Assembly: GCF_016919245.1 (NCBI RefSeq)
Contig: NZ_JAFEJA010000002.1
Location: 1,552,501-1,616,500, forward strand
Direction of reading: 5' to 3'
DNA: 64,000 bases
Source of the DNA: Streptomyces zhihengii
Lineage (GTDB): Bacteria; Actinomycetota; Actinomycetes; Streptomycetales; Streptomycetaceae
Shown here: positions 15,342 to 22,742 of the stretch, in pieces
Position numbering within the stretch: the first letter of the stretch is position 1
How the letters are laid out: every line of letters starts with the position of its first letter
Translations under genes and position numbers: made by a program
The notes under the pieces: model-generated
The model's input: only the letters and a program-made list of their open reading frames with translations
Told to the model about the DNA's origin: nothing
The model's database searches: none

Positions 15342-16181
15342 CTACGCGGCGCCCAGGTCGGCGTGGACGAGGTGGTGGTCCGAGTACTCGCTGGGGTGCA
15401 CCCGGTGGGCGAGCGGGACGATGCCGCGCAGGAAGATGTAGTCGAACTTGCTCTGCCAGTCGGTGGTCGGCGCGCAGGCGCCGACGGGCGAGGGGTGGCA
15501 CTGCGGATCGGTGTCCTTGGCCAGTGCCCACACCCGGGCGAGTTCGGGGGCGTCGGGCCGGGCGTTGAAGTCGCCGAGCACGACGGCGCGTTCGTGCCGG
15601 GCGACGGCGGCGGCCAGCACCCGGGTCTGCTCCGCGCGGACCGACTCCTGCTGCCGCTGGGCGAGATGGGTGTTGAAGACCCGGACGGACTCGCCGCCCA
15701 CCGTCGTCGTCACGGCCATGTACCCGCGGTCCTCGGAACCGCCGTCGGGGTACTCCACGCTAATGTGGTCCGTCATCGGCGCCACCGACAGGATCGCCTG
15801 GCCGTAGCCGCCCGGATCCCACGGCAGCCCGCCGCAGCGGCCCCAGTTCTGCAGCACCGTGCCGTACTCGACGTGGTAGACGAGCCCGTAGCGCCGCTTC
15901 AGGTCGTCCCGGATCTTCTTCACGTCGCGGACGCACGACTCCTGGAGCCCGATGACCTGGGGCGCGTACTCGGCGATGTCCGCCGCGCGGTCGCCGTTGC
16001 CCGAGTCGCAGGGATTGCAGATGTTCCAGGTCATCACCCGGTTCGGTACGGCCTGTCTGACGTCCTCGGCCGGCAGCGAGGCGGCGGAGAAGGCACCGCT
16101 AGGCGCGCTGGGGCCCACGAGCACCATGAGGGCCACGACCGCGGCGCCCGCGAGCAACCGCGTGCCCCTTTCGAACACCAT
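15342..16181 (-). CDS. Secreted endonuclease/exonuclease/phosphatase family protein
   Basis: A 279-residue protein from ATG 16181 with a GGGAGG ribosome-binding site. Residues 1-31 are a Sec signal ('GAAVVALMVLVGPSAPSGAF'). The DNase I-like fold motifs follow in order: 'VMTWNICNPC', 'GLQE' (metal-binding Glu), 'VFNTHLAQRQQ', 'VVLGDFNARPD' (catalytic Asp and Asn) and 'SDHHLV' (catalytic His). Several cysteines fit an extracellular enzyme. It could be a nuclease or a phosphodiesterase acting on lipids or nucleotides; the fold does not decide. It stands alone behind two hairpins that insulate it from the upstream stress-protein gene. Confidence 0.85.
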   Translation of the reverse strand: MVFERGTRLLAGAAVVALMVLVGPSAPSGAFSAASLPAEDVRQAVPNRVMTWNICNPCDSGNGDRAADIAEYAPQVIGLQESCVRDVKKIRDDLKRRYGLVYHVEYGTVLQNWGRCGGLPWDPGGYGQAILSVAPMTDHISVEYPDGGSEDRGYMAVTTTVGGESVRVFNTHLAQRQQESVRAEQTRVLAAAVARHERAVVLGDFNARPDAPELARVWALAKDTDPQCHPSPVGACAPTTDWQSKFDYIFLRGIVPLAHRVHPSEYSDHHLVHADLGAA

Positions 16182-16331
16182 GCCTCCCGGTGGTGACCTC
16201 TACACGTCCACGACGTCCCGGGCACGAGGTTATGCGATGCGGTCACGGGCGAGCGCGGTGGACCCGGTCTTTGCGCGCCGCCGCGCTCCGGCGGCACGCG
16301 AAGACCGGTCGCGCACGGCCCCGCACACGCC

Positions 16332-16370
16332 GACGGCTCCCGTCCGCCGCGGGGCGGGACGGGAGCCGTC
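16332..16370. terminator. Hairpin behind the GlsB-type gene
   Basis: GACGGCTCCCGTCC (16332-16345) and GGACGGGAGCCGTC (16357-16370) are exact 14-bp arms around an 11-base loop. A second, imperfect long hairpin (about 16264-16309, arms beginning CCGGTCTT and ending AAGACCGG) follows. Together they fill the 237-base gap and probably end the transcript coming from the GlsB-type gene. Confidence 0.7.
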
Positions 16371-16418
16371 CGGAGTCGATCGGCCGCGCGAGGCGCCGGT
16401 TGCGTAAGGCGCCGGGCC

Positions 16419-16694
16419 TCACGCGTGGCGGCGGGAGCGGTTGCCGGTCACCATGCGGTAGAGCGCGAGCAGGATGAGCGAGCCGACGATCGCGGCGATC
16501 CAGGTGGAAAGTTCGAAGAAGCCGTCGATCGAGTCGACGCCGAAGATCACCTTGCCGAGCCAGCCGCCGAGCAGGCCGCCCGCGATGCCGATGAGCATGG
16601 TGATGATGACGCCGCCCGGGTCCTTGCCCGGCATGATGGCCTTGGCGATCGCGCCCGCGAGCAGGCCGATGATGATCCACGCGATGATGCCCAT
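16419..16694 (-). CDS. GlsB/YeaQ/YmgE family stress-response membrane protein
   Basis: A 91-residue hydrophobic protein starting at ATG 16694. The sequence is the transglycosylase-associated/GlsB pattern: 'MGIIAWIIIGLLAGAIAKAI' followed by 'MPGKDPGG', a second Gly-rich helix ('TMLIGIAGGLLGGWLG') and a third helix near residues 62-80. Three membrane helices are expected. Members are induced by general stress in many bacteria, but the molecular role is unknown. Its upstream region (16695-16848) holds a small perfect hairpin CCGGAC-AAAC-GTCCGG at 16755-16770. Confidence 0.9.
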   Translation of the reverse strand: MGIIAWIIIGLLAGAIAKAIMPGKDPGGVIITMLIGIAGGLLGGWLGKVIFGVDSIDGFFELSTWIAAIVGSLILLALYRMVTGNRSRRHA

Positions 16695-16848
16695 ATCGCA
16701 ACTCCGTCCCGATGTGCAAGAGGTGTCTCAGCTCATCGTCTGCACCGTTTGAGCCCGGACAAACGTCCGGTTCTGAAAATCCCGTGACGATGACGACGAC
16801 GGCGCGGTGACCGTGGCGGAGCGGTGACGGCGACGGGTGCAACGCGTG

Positions 16849-17667
16849 TCACGTCCCGCCGGGGTGCGCCTCCTCGTCGCCGTGCGGTGCGGCGGCGGGG
16901 ACTGCGGGCGTCTCCGGGCGGGTGTTGAGGAGGGCCCGGGCCTGTTCGGCGGCGCGGCCGAGGCTCTCGCCCACGAAGTCGAGGAAGCGGGCGACGTTCT
17001 CCAGCCGGACGGCGGCGGGCGTGCCGGGGCCGAGGACCCCGACGCCCTCGCGCGCGATCTCGACCTGCTGGGCCAGGGAGCGGACGCTGGCCTCCATGGA
17101 CTGGTACCAGAGGTCGTCGTCGATGACGTAGCGCTCCCGCCGGCCCTCGTCGCGCTGCCGCCGGACGAGCGACTGGCTCTCCAGGAAGGTGATCGACTTG
17201 GAGATCGTCGCCGGGCTGACCTCCAGGCGCCGGGCGAGTTCGGCCGCGGTCATGCTGCCGGTGTCGGTGATCATGAGGGCGACCATGACCCGGGCCATCA
17301 TCTTGGGCAGACCCGACTGCATCAGAACGGTCGTGAACGCCTCCTCGTAGGCGCGCACCGCCTCGGCGTCACGCCCGTGGGGCTGCGGCACCGGCCGGGA
17401 GCCCCGGAGTGCTGGGGCCCTGCGCCGGTGGGCGCGCTGCTCCGTCGCGCGGTGCGCCAGGTCCGCGCGGTAGCCGGTCGGCCCGCCGTTGCGCATCACC
17501 TCGCGGGTGATCGTCGAGGTCGGACGGTCGAGCCCCCGGGCGATCTCCGCGTAGGCGAGGCCGTCGGCCAGCCCCAGGGCGATCTGCTGGCGGTCCTTCT
17601 GGGTGAGCCTGCCTCCCGGCACTGCGGCCTCCTTCGTGGCGTCTGCGGCCGTCACCATAGCGTTCAC
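16849..17667 (-). CDS. HTH_38 (IS30-type) + GbsR/MarR fusion transcriptional regulator
   Basis: A 272-residue regulator with two DNA-binding modules. Residues 20-62 are an IS30-transposase-type HTH_38 domain ('YAEIARGLDRPTSTITREVM' and 'RNGGPTGYRADLAHRATEQR'). Residues 110-185 are a GbsR/MarR winged helix ('MTAAELARRLEVSPATISKS', then 'YVIDDDLWYQSM'). Such fusions are common in Streptomyces next to DUF4097 genes, as here. GTG 17667 lies 3 bases behind GGAGAG and ATG 17658 lies 12 bases behind it, so the start is uncertain. Divergent from the DUF4097 gene, with GCAAC motifs between them. Confidence 0.85.
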   Translation of the reverse strand: MNAMVTAADATKEAAVPGGRLTQKDRQQIALGLADGLAYAEIARGLDRPTSTITREVMRNGGPTGYRADLAHRATEQRAHRRRAPALRGSRPVPQPHGRDAEAVRAYEEAFTTVLMQSGLPKMMARVMVALMITDTGSMTAAELARRLEVSPATISKSITFLESQSLVRRQRDEGRRERYVIDDDLWYQSMEASVRSLAQQVEIAREGVGVLGPGTPAAVRLENVARFLDFVGESLGRAAEQARALLNTRPETPAVPAAAPHGDEEAHPGGT

Positions 17668-17679
17668 CGTCTCTCCATT

Positions 17680-17782
17680 GCAACAGATGCGCCATCGTGT
17701 GTTGCGTTATGCTGCTGCCCGATGCAACGATTATGAGGCTCTGAACTGCATAAACAAGAGAACTCTGCAACGAAGTAGTTGC
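17680..17782. promoter_or_regulatory. AT-richer divergent promoter with repeated GCAAC/GTTGC motifs
   Basis: The 178-base gap between the regulator and the DUF4097 gene is far less GC-rich than its surroundings. GCAAC or its complement GTTGC occurs at 17680-17684, 17701-17705, about 17724-17728 and as an inverted pair GCAAC-GAAGTA-GTTGC at 17767-17782; another GCAAC lies near 17797. These are probable operator half-sites for the HTH_38-GbsR regulator. Confidence 0.5.
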
Positions 17783-17845
17783 TGGAACATTGAACGCAAC
17801 GTAGCTTTTGCGGTGTCAGAAACAACGAACCGCAAGGAGCTCACC

Positions 17846-18508
17846 ATGCAGACCTTCGACACCCCCGCCCCCGTCACCGCCGCCTTCGACATCCCCGCCG
17901 GGCGCGTCCAGATCATCGCCGCCGACCGCACGGACACCGTGGTCGAGATCCGGCCCATGGACGCCTCAAAGAGCCGTGACGTGAAGCTTGCCGAGCAGGC
18001 CACGGTCGCCTACGCCGACGGCGCCCTGCGCGTCGAGGTCCCGGTGAAGAACCGTCACCTCGGCTCCTCCGGGGCCGTCGAGGTGACCGTCCGGCTCCCC
18101 GCCGGTTCCCGTGTCGAGGGGAAGGCGGCCGCGACCGAGTTCCGGGGCGTCGGCCGCCTCGGCGACGTCTCCTTCGACGGGGCGTACCGGAAGATCAAGA
18201 TCGACGAGGCCGCGAGCATCCGCCTCACCGCCGTCGACGGGCACGTCGAGGTCGGCAGGCTCAACGGGCCCGCGGAGATCAGCACCCAGCGCGGTGACAT
18301 CCGGATCACCGAGGCCACGCGCGGCGCGGTCGTGCTCAGCACCCAGTCCGGCGACATCTCGGTCGGCGCCGCCACCGGGGTCTCGGCCGCCCTGGACGCC
18401 GGCACCTCCTACGGCCGCGTCAGCAACGGCCTGCGCAACGACGGCACCGCCGTGCTCAGCATCCGCGCGACCACCGCCCACGGCGACATCACCGCCCGCA
18501 GCCTCTGA
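17846..18508 (+). CDS. DUF4097 family beta-strand repeat protein
   Basis: A 220-residue protein from ATG 17846 with an AAGGAG ribosome-binding site. It is made of short repeated beta-strands forming a right-handed beta-solenoid: 'FDIPAGRVQIIAADRTDTVV', 'EISTQRGDIRITEATRGAVV' and 'STQSGDISVGAATGVS' show the recurrent G-D-I pattern. There is no signal peptide or membrane helix. The biochemical role of DUF4097 proteins is not established; they often sit beside regulators of the cell envelope or stress. Expression is probably set by the divergent HTH_38-GbsR regulator. Confidence 0.88.
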   Translation: MQTFDTPAPVTAAFDIPAGRVQIIAADRTDTVVEIRPMDASKSRDVKLAEQATVAYADGALRVEVPVKNRHLGSSGAVEVTVRLPAGSRVEGKAAATEFRGVGRLGDVSFDGAYRKIKIDEAASIRLTAVDGHVEVGRLNGPAEISTQRGDIRITEATRGAVVLSTQSGDISVGAATGVSAALDAGTSYGRVSNGLRNDGTAVLSIRATTAHGDITARSL

Positions 18509-18539
18509 GCGCCGGGCACACCGTGGCAGCCCCTGCGAC

Positions 18540-18580
18540 GGGCGGCCTCCGCACCCCGGGAGACACCGGGGAGGCCGCCC
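18540..18580. terminator. Hairpin terminator after DUF4097 gene
   Basis: GGGCGGCCTCC (18540-18550) pairs exactly with GGAGGCCGCCC (18570-18580); the 19-base loop can form a further short stem. It is 32 bases behind the DUF4097 stop. Confidence 0.75.
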
Positions 18581-18638
18581 CGCGGGTTGCCGGCGTCCGG
18601 CGCAGTTAGCCGGCCGCGGAAGGGGTACACGTGCCCGC

Positions 18639-18923
18639 ATGAGGACCGATCGCCGCAAGCCCGTGAAAGCCGTGCGCCAACTGCGCAGGATCCGTTCCTT
18701 CTACACCGGGGGGTTCCTCCTGTGGGCCGGCTCGGCCGCCTGGACCGCCTCCCACGCCCCGGGCGGACGCCAGATGTGGGCCTCGCTCCTGCTCCTGGGC
18801 CTCTTCGCCGGGCTGCTGCTCACGGCCTGCGTCCTGCTCCGGCGCATCGAGGCCGCCGCCCCCGCCCGGGCAGCGCGCCGCACGGCCCCGGGAAAGCCCG
18901 CCGCCGCGCTCGCCCCCGAGTGA
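18639..18923 (+). CDS. Small uncharacterised two-helix membrane protein
   Basis: A 94-residue protein from ATG 18639. A basic N-terminus (residues 1-19) is followed by two predicted transmembrane helices ('SFYTGGFLLWAGSAAWTAS' and 'MWASLLLLGLFAGLLLTACV') and an Ala/Arg-rich cytoplasmic tail. It resembles many small Streptomyces membrane proteins without assigned function. It lies alone between a terminator and the insertion element. Confidence 0.65.
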   Translation: MRTDRRKPVKAVRQLRRIRSFYTGGFLLWAGSAAWTASHAPGGRQMWASLLLLGLFAGLLLTACVLLRRIEAAAPARAARRTAPGKPAAALAPE

Positions 18924-19143
18924 CCGCTCCGCCCGCACCCGCCGGCACCTGAGGCGCGGCCTGCTCCGGCCGGGTGCCCGCGCGGTCCGCCACGGCGCGT
19001 ACTCCCCTCGTCGTACACCCCCGCCCCGGCGGGCTTCTACCTCTGATCTTGGCCAGTGATCCGCCATTCAGGACGGGGGTGAAGGCCATCGTTAACCCGG
19101 AGGCGCGAGGCGCCGGAGTTCTCTGCGCCTCTGGGGGTGGCAG

Positions 19144-19555
19144 TCAGGCAGGCCGCTTCGGGTATTCGACTTACTGCTTGACCATGGTCAGTGGTGCGCG
19201 CCGCAGCTCCCGGCGAAGTACGAGCCGGACCAGAAGTGTTCTCCCCACAGGTACCGGCGCATGTGGCTGTCGTACTCCGTGCGCAGCATGCGGGCCGAGG
19301 CGCCCTGGAGTGAAATGACCAGTTTCGACAGCTGGGTCTTGGGGGGGTAGTGCACCAGCAGATGGACGTGGCGTCCTCGCCGTTGAACTGCTTCAGCTCG
19401 GCCTCGAAGTCCGTGAGCTCCTCCCGCATGATCTCTTCGCACCGCGTCAGCACGGCGTCGGTCATGGCCTGACGCCGGTACTTCACTACGAAAACCAAGT
19501 GGACGTGCAGGTGGTGGACATGACGACCGGTGCGCACATCGGGATCGGGGTTCAT
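19144..19555 (-). pseudogene. tnpA: Degenerate IS200/IS605 TnpA (Y1 transposase)
   Basis: The peptide 'HLHVHLVFVVKYRRQAMTD' and, in a second frame, 'HVHLLVHYPPKTQLSKLV' and 'YLWGEHFWSGSYFAGSCG' are unmistakable TnpA segments, including the HUH motif (His-Val-His). At least two frameshifts break the gene: one base is missing near 19380 between 'FNGED' and 'HVHLLVHY', and another disruption lies near 19205. In the third frame the C-terminal segment reads 'LTMVKQ', then TAA (19173-19171), then 'VEYPKRPA'. The stop stands exactly where family members have the catalytic tyrosine. The protein cannot be an active transposase. Confidence 0.85.
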
Positions 19556-19570
19556 CGTATGGTGATCAAC

Positions 19571-20797
19571 ATGCAGCTTCGGTACAGCTTCCGCGTGTAC
19601 CCGAGCGCCGGTCAGCGCATGGCGTTGGGGCGGGCGTTCGGGTGTGCTCGGGTGGTCTTCAACGACGCGCTTCGCGTCCGTAAGACCGCCCGTGCCGCCA
19701 GGCTGCCGTTCGTTGCCTCGGGCGAGCTGTCCAGGCGGCTCACCGCTTCGAAGAAGACCTCCGAGCGGGCATGGCTCGGCGAGGTGTCCTCGGTTGTGCT
19801 GCAGCAGTCTCTCAGGGACCTGGACACTGCCTACAGGAACTTCTTCGACGGCCTGAAGGGCAAGCGCCCGCGCGTGGGTGCGCCCCGGTTCAAGTCCCGT
19901 AAGGACACCCGTCAGGCGGTCCGCTTCACCGCGAACGCCGGGTGGAAGATCACGGCCGGCGGAAAGCTCCGTCTTCCGAAGGTCGGCGACGTTGCGGTTC
20001 GCTGGTCGCGCTCGCTGCCGTCAGTTCCGTCCACGGTGACCGTGATCAAGGACCGCGCGGGCCGGTACTTCGCCTCGTTCGTGGTCGAGACCGAGCCCGA
20101 GGCGCTGCCCGCCACGGACGCGACGGTCGGGATCGACCTGGGCCTGACCCACTTCGCGATCCTCTCCGACGGTACGAAGATCGACTCCCCGCGCTTTTTG
20201 CGCCGGGCCGAGAAGAAGCTGAAGAAGGCGCAGCGGAACCTGAGCCGGAAGGCGAAAGGCAGTAACAACCGGGCGAAGGCCCGGATCAGGGTTGCCCGCG
20301 CCCACGCACGGACTGCCGATGCGCGGCGCGAGTTCCATCACCAGCTCTCCACCCGGCTGATTCGCGAGAACCAAGCGGTCGCAGTGGAAGACCTGGCGGT
20401 CAAGGGACTCGCCCGTACGCGTCTCGCGAAGTCCGTTCACGACGCCGGATGGTCGGCGTTCACCGCGATGCTGGCGTACAAGGCCGCCCTGTACGGGCGC
20501 GCCTTCCACCGCATCGGGCGGTTCGAGCCCACGTCTCAGGTCTGCTCGGCCTGCGGCGTCAAGGACGGCCCCAAGCCCCTGCACGTCCGGGTATGGACGT
20601 GCAGGGCGTGCGGGACCGTCCTGGACCGGGACATCAACGCGGCGGTCAACGTCGCCAAGGCCGCCGGACTGGCGGTCACTGCCTGCGGAGCGCGGGTAAG
20701 ACCGGGACACATCCCGGCACAGCGCGAAGAAACAGGAACCCACCCAAAGCCCCAGCCGGTGACCACCGGCAGGCAGACGGGAATCTCCGCCCTTTAG
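19571..20797 (+). CDS. tnpB: TnpB, RNA-guided endonuclease of IS200/IS605 family
   Basis: An intact 408-residue TnpB. The RuvC-like site is complete: Asp189 in 'VGIDLGLTHFAIL', Glu273 in 'VAVEDLAVKGL' and Asp354 in 'DRDINAAVN'. A zinc ribbon lies between them with Cys325/Cys328 ('CSACG') and Cys344/Cys347 ('CRACG'). The N-terminus 'MQLRYSFRVYPSAGQR' is typical. TnpB proteins cut DNA using a guide RNA transcribed from the element's right end and thereby favour retention of the element. With tnpA destroyed, this gene could only move if a related TnpA acted in trans. ATG 19571 is chosen over ATG 19559 because family proteins start at this point. Confidence 0.92.
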   Translation: MQLRYSFRVYPSAGQRMALGRAFGCARVVFNDALRVRKTARAARLPFVASGELSRRLTASKKTSERAWLGEVSSVVLQQSLRDLDTAYRNFFDGLKGKRPRVGAPRFKSRKDTRQAVRFTANAGWKITAGGKLRLPKVGDVAVRWSRSLPSVPSTVTVIKDRAGRYFASFVVETEPEALPATDATVGIDLGLTHFAILSDGTKIDSPRFLRRAEKKLKKAQRNLSRKAKGSNNRAKARIRVARAHARTADARREFHHQLSTRLIRENQAVAVEDLAVKGLARTRLAKSVHDAGWSAFTAMLAYKAALYGRAFHRIGRFEPTSQVCSACGVKDGPKPLHVRVWTCRACGTVLDRDINAAVNVAKAAGLAVTACGARVRPGHIPAQREETGTHPKPQPVTTGRQTGISAL

Positions 20798-20814
20798 GAC
20801 GGAGAGGATGTCAA
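20700..20814 (+). ncRNA. Predicted TnpB guide RNA (omegaRNA/reRNA) scaffold region
   Basis: TnpB guide RNAs come from the 3' part of tnpB through the element's right end, with the guide read from flanking DNA. Here the last roughly 100 bases of tnpB run into the hairpin CTCCGCCC-TTTA-GGACGGAG (20785-20804, one mismatch) and end at GATGTCAA (20814). The guide would then be the first bases of the histidine-kinase leader and coding region. The 5' limit is arbitrary. The homologous segment at 46,48x-46,591 is conserved, which supports a functional RNA. Confidence 0.35.
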
Positions 20815-20823
20815 GGTGAGGCT

Positions 20824-22005
20824 GTGAACCGTTCCCTCGCCCGGCTGCGCGACCGCACCCCCTGGCCGCCGCCCCCGCACGTCGCGGACTGGGCGGTCGC
20901 GGCGGTCACCGCCCTGCTCACCGGATCCGACGCGGCGGTCAACGACCCCGGCTACCGCCAGGCCGACGCCGTCACCTGGACCCTGTTCGCGGTCTCCGTC
21001 GGGGCGCTGCTGGTGCGCAGCCGGTATCCGGTCGCGGTCGCGGTGGTCACCGGAGCGGCCTGCGCCGGATGGGCCCTGTACGGGCACATCGGCGAACTGC
21101 TCAACCTGCCGGTGATGGTCGCGCTGTACACCGTCGCCGTGCGCGGCGACCGCACCCGGACGATCCGCGCCGGCCTCGTCGCCGCCCCCGCGTCCGGCGT
21201 GGTCTCGCTGATCGCCGGCATCGACGTGGCACAGCCGCAGGGCGCGCCCCTGCTGGAGATGCTGTGGCCGCTCGTGCCGCTGCTGCTCGGGGAGGTCGTG
21301 CGCGGCCGCCGTGAACTGGTGCGGCACTACGCGGACCGCGCGGCCCGCGCGGAGGCCGAACGGGAGCGGGAGGCGCGGCGCCGGGTGGAGCAGGAACGGC
21401 TGCGCATCGCCCGCGAGGTGCACGACGTGGTGGCCCACACCGTGTCGGCGATGACGGTGCAGGCCGGGCTGGCCCTCGACGCGTTCGACGCGCGGCCGGA
21501 GGTGGCCAGGGAGGCCATGCGGCAGGTGCGCGCCTCCGGCAAGGAGGCGGTGCGCGAACTGCGCGCCACGGTGGGCGTGCTGCGGTCGGACGGCGCACCG
21601 CCGACCGGTCCGGTGCCCCGGCTGGACGGACTCGGCGACCTGGTGCGCCGGCTGGACGCGACCGGCCTGGACGTCGGCCTGCGCGTGGACACCGAGGACG
21701 GCGACGCGCCCCGCCTGGTGGAGCTGGCGGCCTACCGGATCGTGCAGGAGGCGCTGACGAACGTGATCAAGCACGCCCGGGCGCGGCACGCGGCGGTCTC
21801 GGTGCGCCGGGACGGAGACTGGCTCACCGTGGAGGTCCTCGACGACGGGACCGCCGCGCCGCCCGCGGACGGCGCCGGGTTCGGGCTGGCCGGCATGCGG
21901 GAACGGGCCGTCGCGGTTGGCGGCACGGTGGAGGCCGGGCCGGTGCCCGGCGGCGGCTGGCGGGTGCGGGCACGGCTGCCCGCGGACAGGGAAGCGGCAC
22001 AGTGA
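20824..22005 (+). CDS. Two-component sensor histidine kinase (NarL/DesK class)
   Basis: A 393-residue membrane kinase from GTG 20824. Residues 22-155 contain about five hydrophobic segments without a large outside domain, so it probably senses the membrane itself. The HisKA_3 dimerisation helix carries phospho-acceptor His200 in 'IAREVHDVVAHTVSAM'. The HATPase domain shows 'YRIVQEALTNVIKHARA' (N-box) and 'GFGLAGMRERA' (G-box). It overlaps the response regulator by 4 bases. Its ribosome-binding site AAGGTGAGG begins with the last two bases of the insertion element, so its native promoter has been displaced or replaced. The downstream ABC transporter and esterase are the likely outputs. Confidence 0.92.
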   Translation: MNRSLARLRDRTPWPPPPHVADWAVAAVTALLTGSDAAVNDPGYRQADAVTWTLFAVSVGALLVRSRYPVAVAVVTGAACAGWALYGHIGELLNLPVMVALYTVAVRGDRTRTIRAGLVAAPASGVVSLIAGIDVAQPQGAPLLEMLWPLVPLLLGEVVRGRRELVRHYADRAARAEAEREREARRRVEQERLRIAREVHDVVAHTVSAMTVQAGLALDAFDARPEVAREAMRQVRASGKEAVRELRATVGVLRSDGAPPTGPVPRLDGLGDLVRRLDATGLDVGLRVDTEDGDAPRLVELAAYRIVQEALTNVIKHARARHAAVSVRRDGDWLTVEVLDDGTAAPPADGAGFGLAGMRERAVAVGGTVEAGPVPGGGWRVRARLPADREAAQ

Positions 22006-22667
22006 TCAGATTGCTCCTGGCGGACGACCAGACCGTGGTGCGGGCCGGCTTCCGTGCCCTGCTCGACACCGGCGACGACTTGGTGGTCGTCGCCGAGGCC
22101 GCCGACGGCGGGCAGACGGTGGAACTCGCCCGCACCACCCTGCCCGACGTGGTGCTGATGGACATCCGCATGCCGCGGACCGACGGCCTCGAAGCCACCC
22201 GCCGGATCGTCGCCGACCCCGCACTGGCCGCGGTGCGCGTCCTGGTGCTCACCACGTACGAGGCCGACGAGTACGTCTTCGAGGCGCTCCGCTCGGGCGC
22301 CGCCGGCTTCCTGCTGAAGGACGTCGAGCCCGACGACCTGCGCGCCGCGATCCGCACCGTGGCCGGCGGGCACAGCCTGCTCGCGCCCTCCGTGACGCGC
22401 CGGGTGATCGAGGAGTTCGCCCGGCTGAAGGCACCCGAGGCGGACGCGCGCCGCCGGCTGGAGCCCCTCACCGCACGGGAACGCGAAGTGCTGGCGATGG
22501 TCGGCCGCGGCCTGTCGAACGACGAGATCGGCGCCCGTCTGCTGATGTCACCGCTCACCGCGAAGACCCACGTCAGCCGGACCATGACCAAGCTGGGGGC
22601 ACGCGACCGGGCCCAGCTCGTCGTCACCGCCTACGAGACCGGCCTGGTACGCGCGGGGGAGCACTGA
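22002..22667 (+). CDS. NarL/FixJ-type response regulator
   Basis: A 221-residue regulator starting at GTG 22002 inside the kinase stop codon. The receiver domain has the acidic pair in 'LLLADDQTVVRAGF', phospho-acceptor Asp54 in 'DVVLMDIRMP' and the conserved Lys in 'GFLLKDVEP'. The C-terminal LuxR HTH is complete ('LTAREREVLAMVGRGLSNDE' and 'TAKTHVSRTMTKLGARDRAQ'). It works with the preceding kinase, and by position it probably controls the ABC transporter genes that follow. Confidence 0.93.
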   Translation: MIRLLLADDQTVVRAGFRALLDTGDDLVVVAEAADGGQTVELARTTLPDVVLMDIRMPRTDGLEATRRIVADPALAAVRVLVLTTYEADEYVFEALRSGAAGFLLKDVEPDDLRAAIRTVAGGHSLLAPSVTRRVIEEFARLKAPEADARRRLEPLTAREREVLAMVGRGLSNDEIGARLLMSPLTAKTHVSRTMTKLGARDRAQLVVTAYETGLVRAGEH

Positions 22668-22742
22668 CCTGCTCCCGGCGGAGCAGCGGCCGACTCCGCC
22701 GGGCGGATGTCCCGCCGCCGCGCGGTCCCTAGCGTCGGGAAC

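Larger units (their letters stand above)
19144..20814. mobile_element. IS200/IS605-type element, tnpA dead, tnpB intact
   Basis: Divergent tnpA (-) and tnpB (+) share a 15-base interval, the IS605 arrangement. The right boundary is well placed at 20814: the sequence GGAGAGGATGTCAA after a small hairpin is shared with the second tnpB copy (ending 46591), and the flanks diverge directly after it. The left boundary is uncertain; it lies left of 19144, possibly near 19040-19120 where GGCGC...GCGCC palindromes occur. The element is inserted so that its last bases merge with the ribosome-binding site of the histidine kinase gene. Confidence 0.8.

Noticed and set aside
19188..19442. Programmed frameshift in tnpA
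   Set aside because: There is no slippery heptamer at the first break, a second break follows, and the catalytic Tyr codon is a stop; decay explains all.
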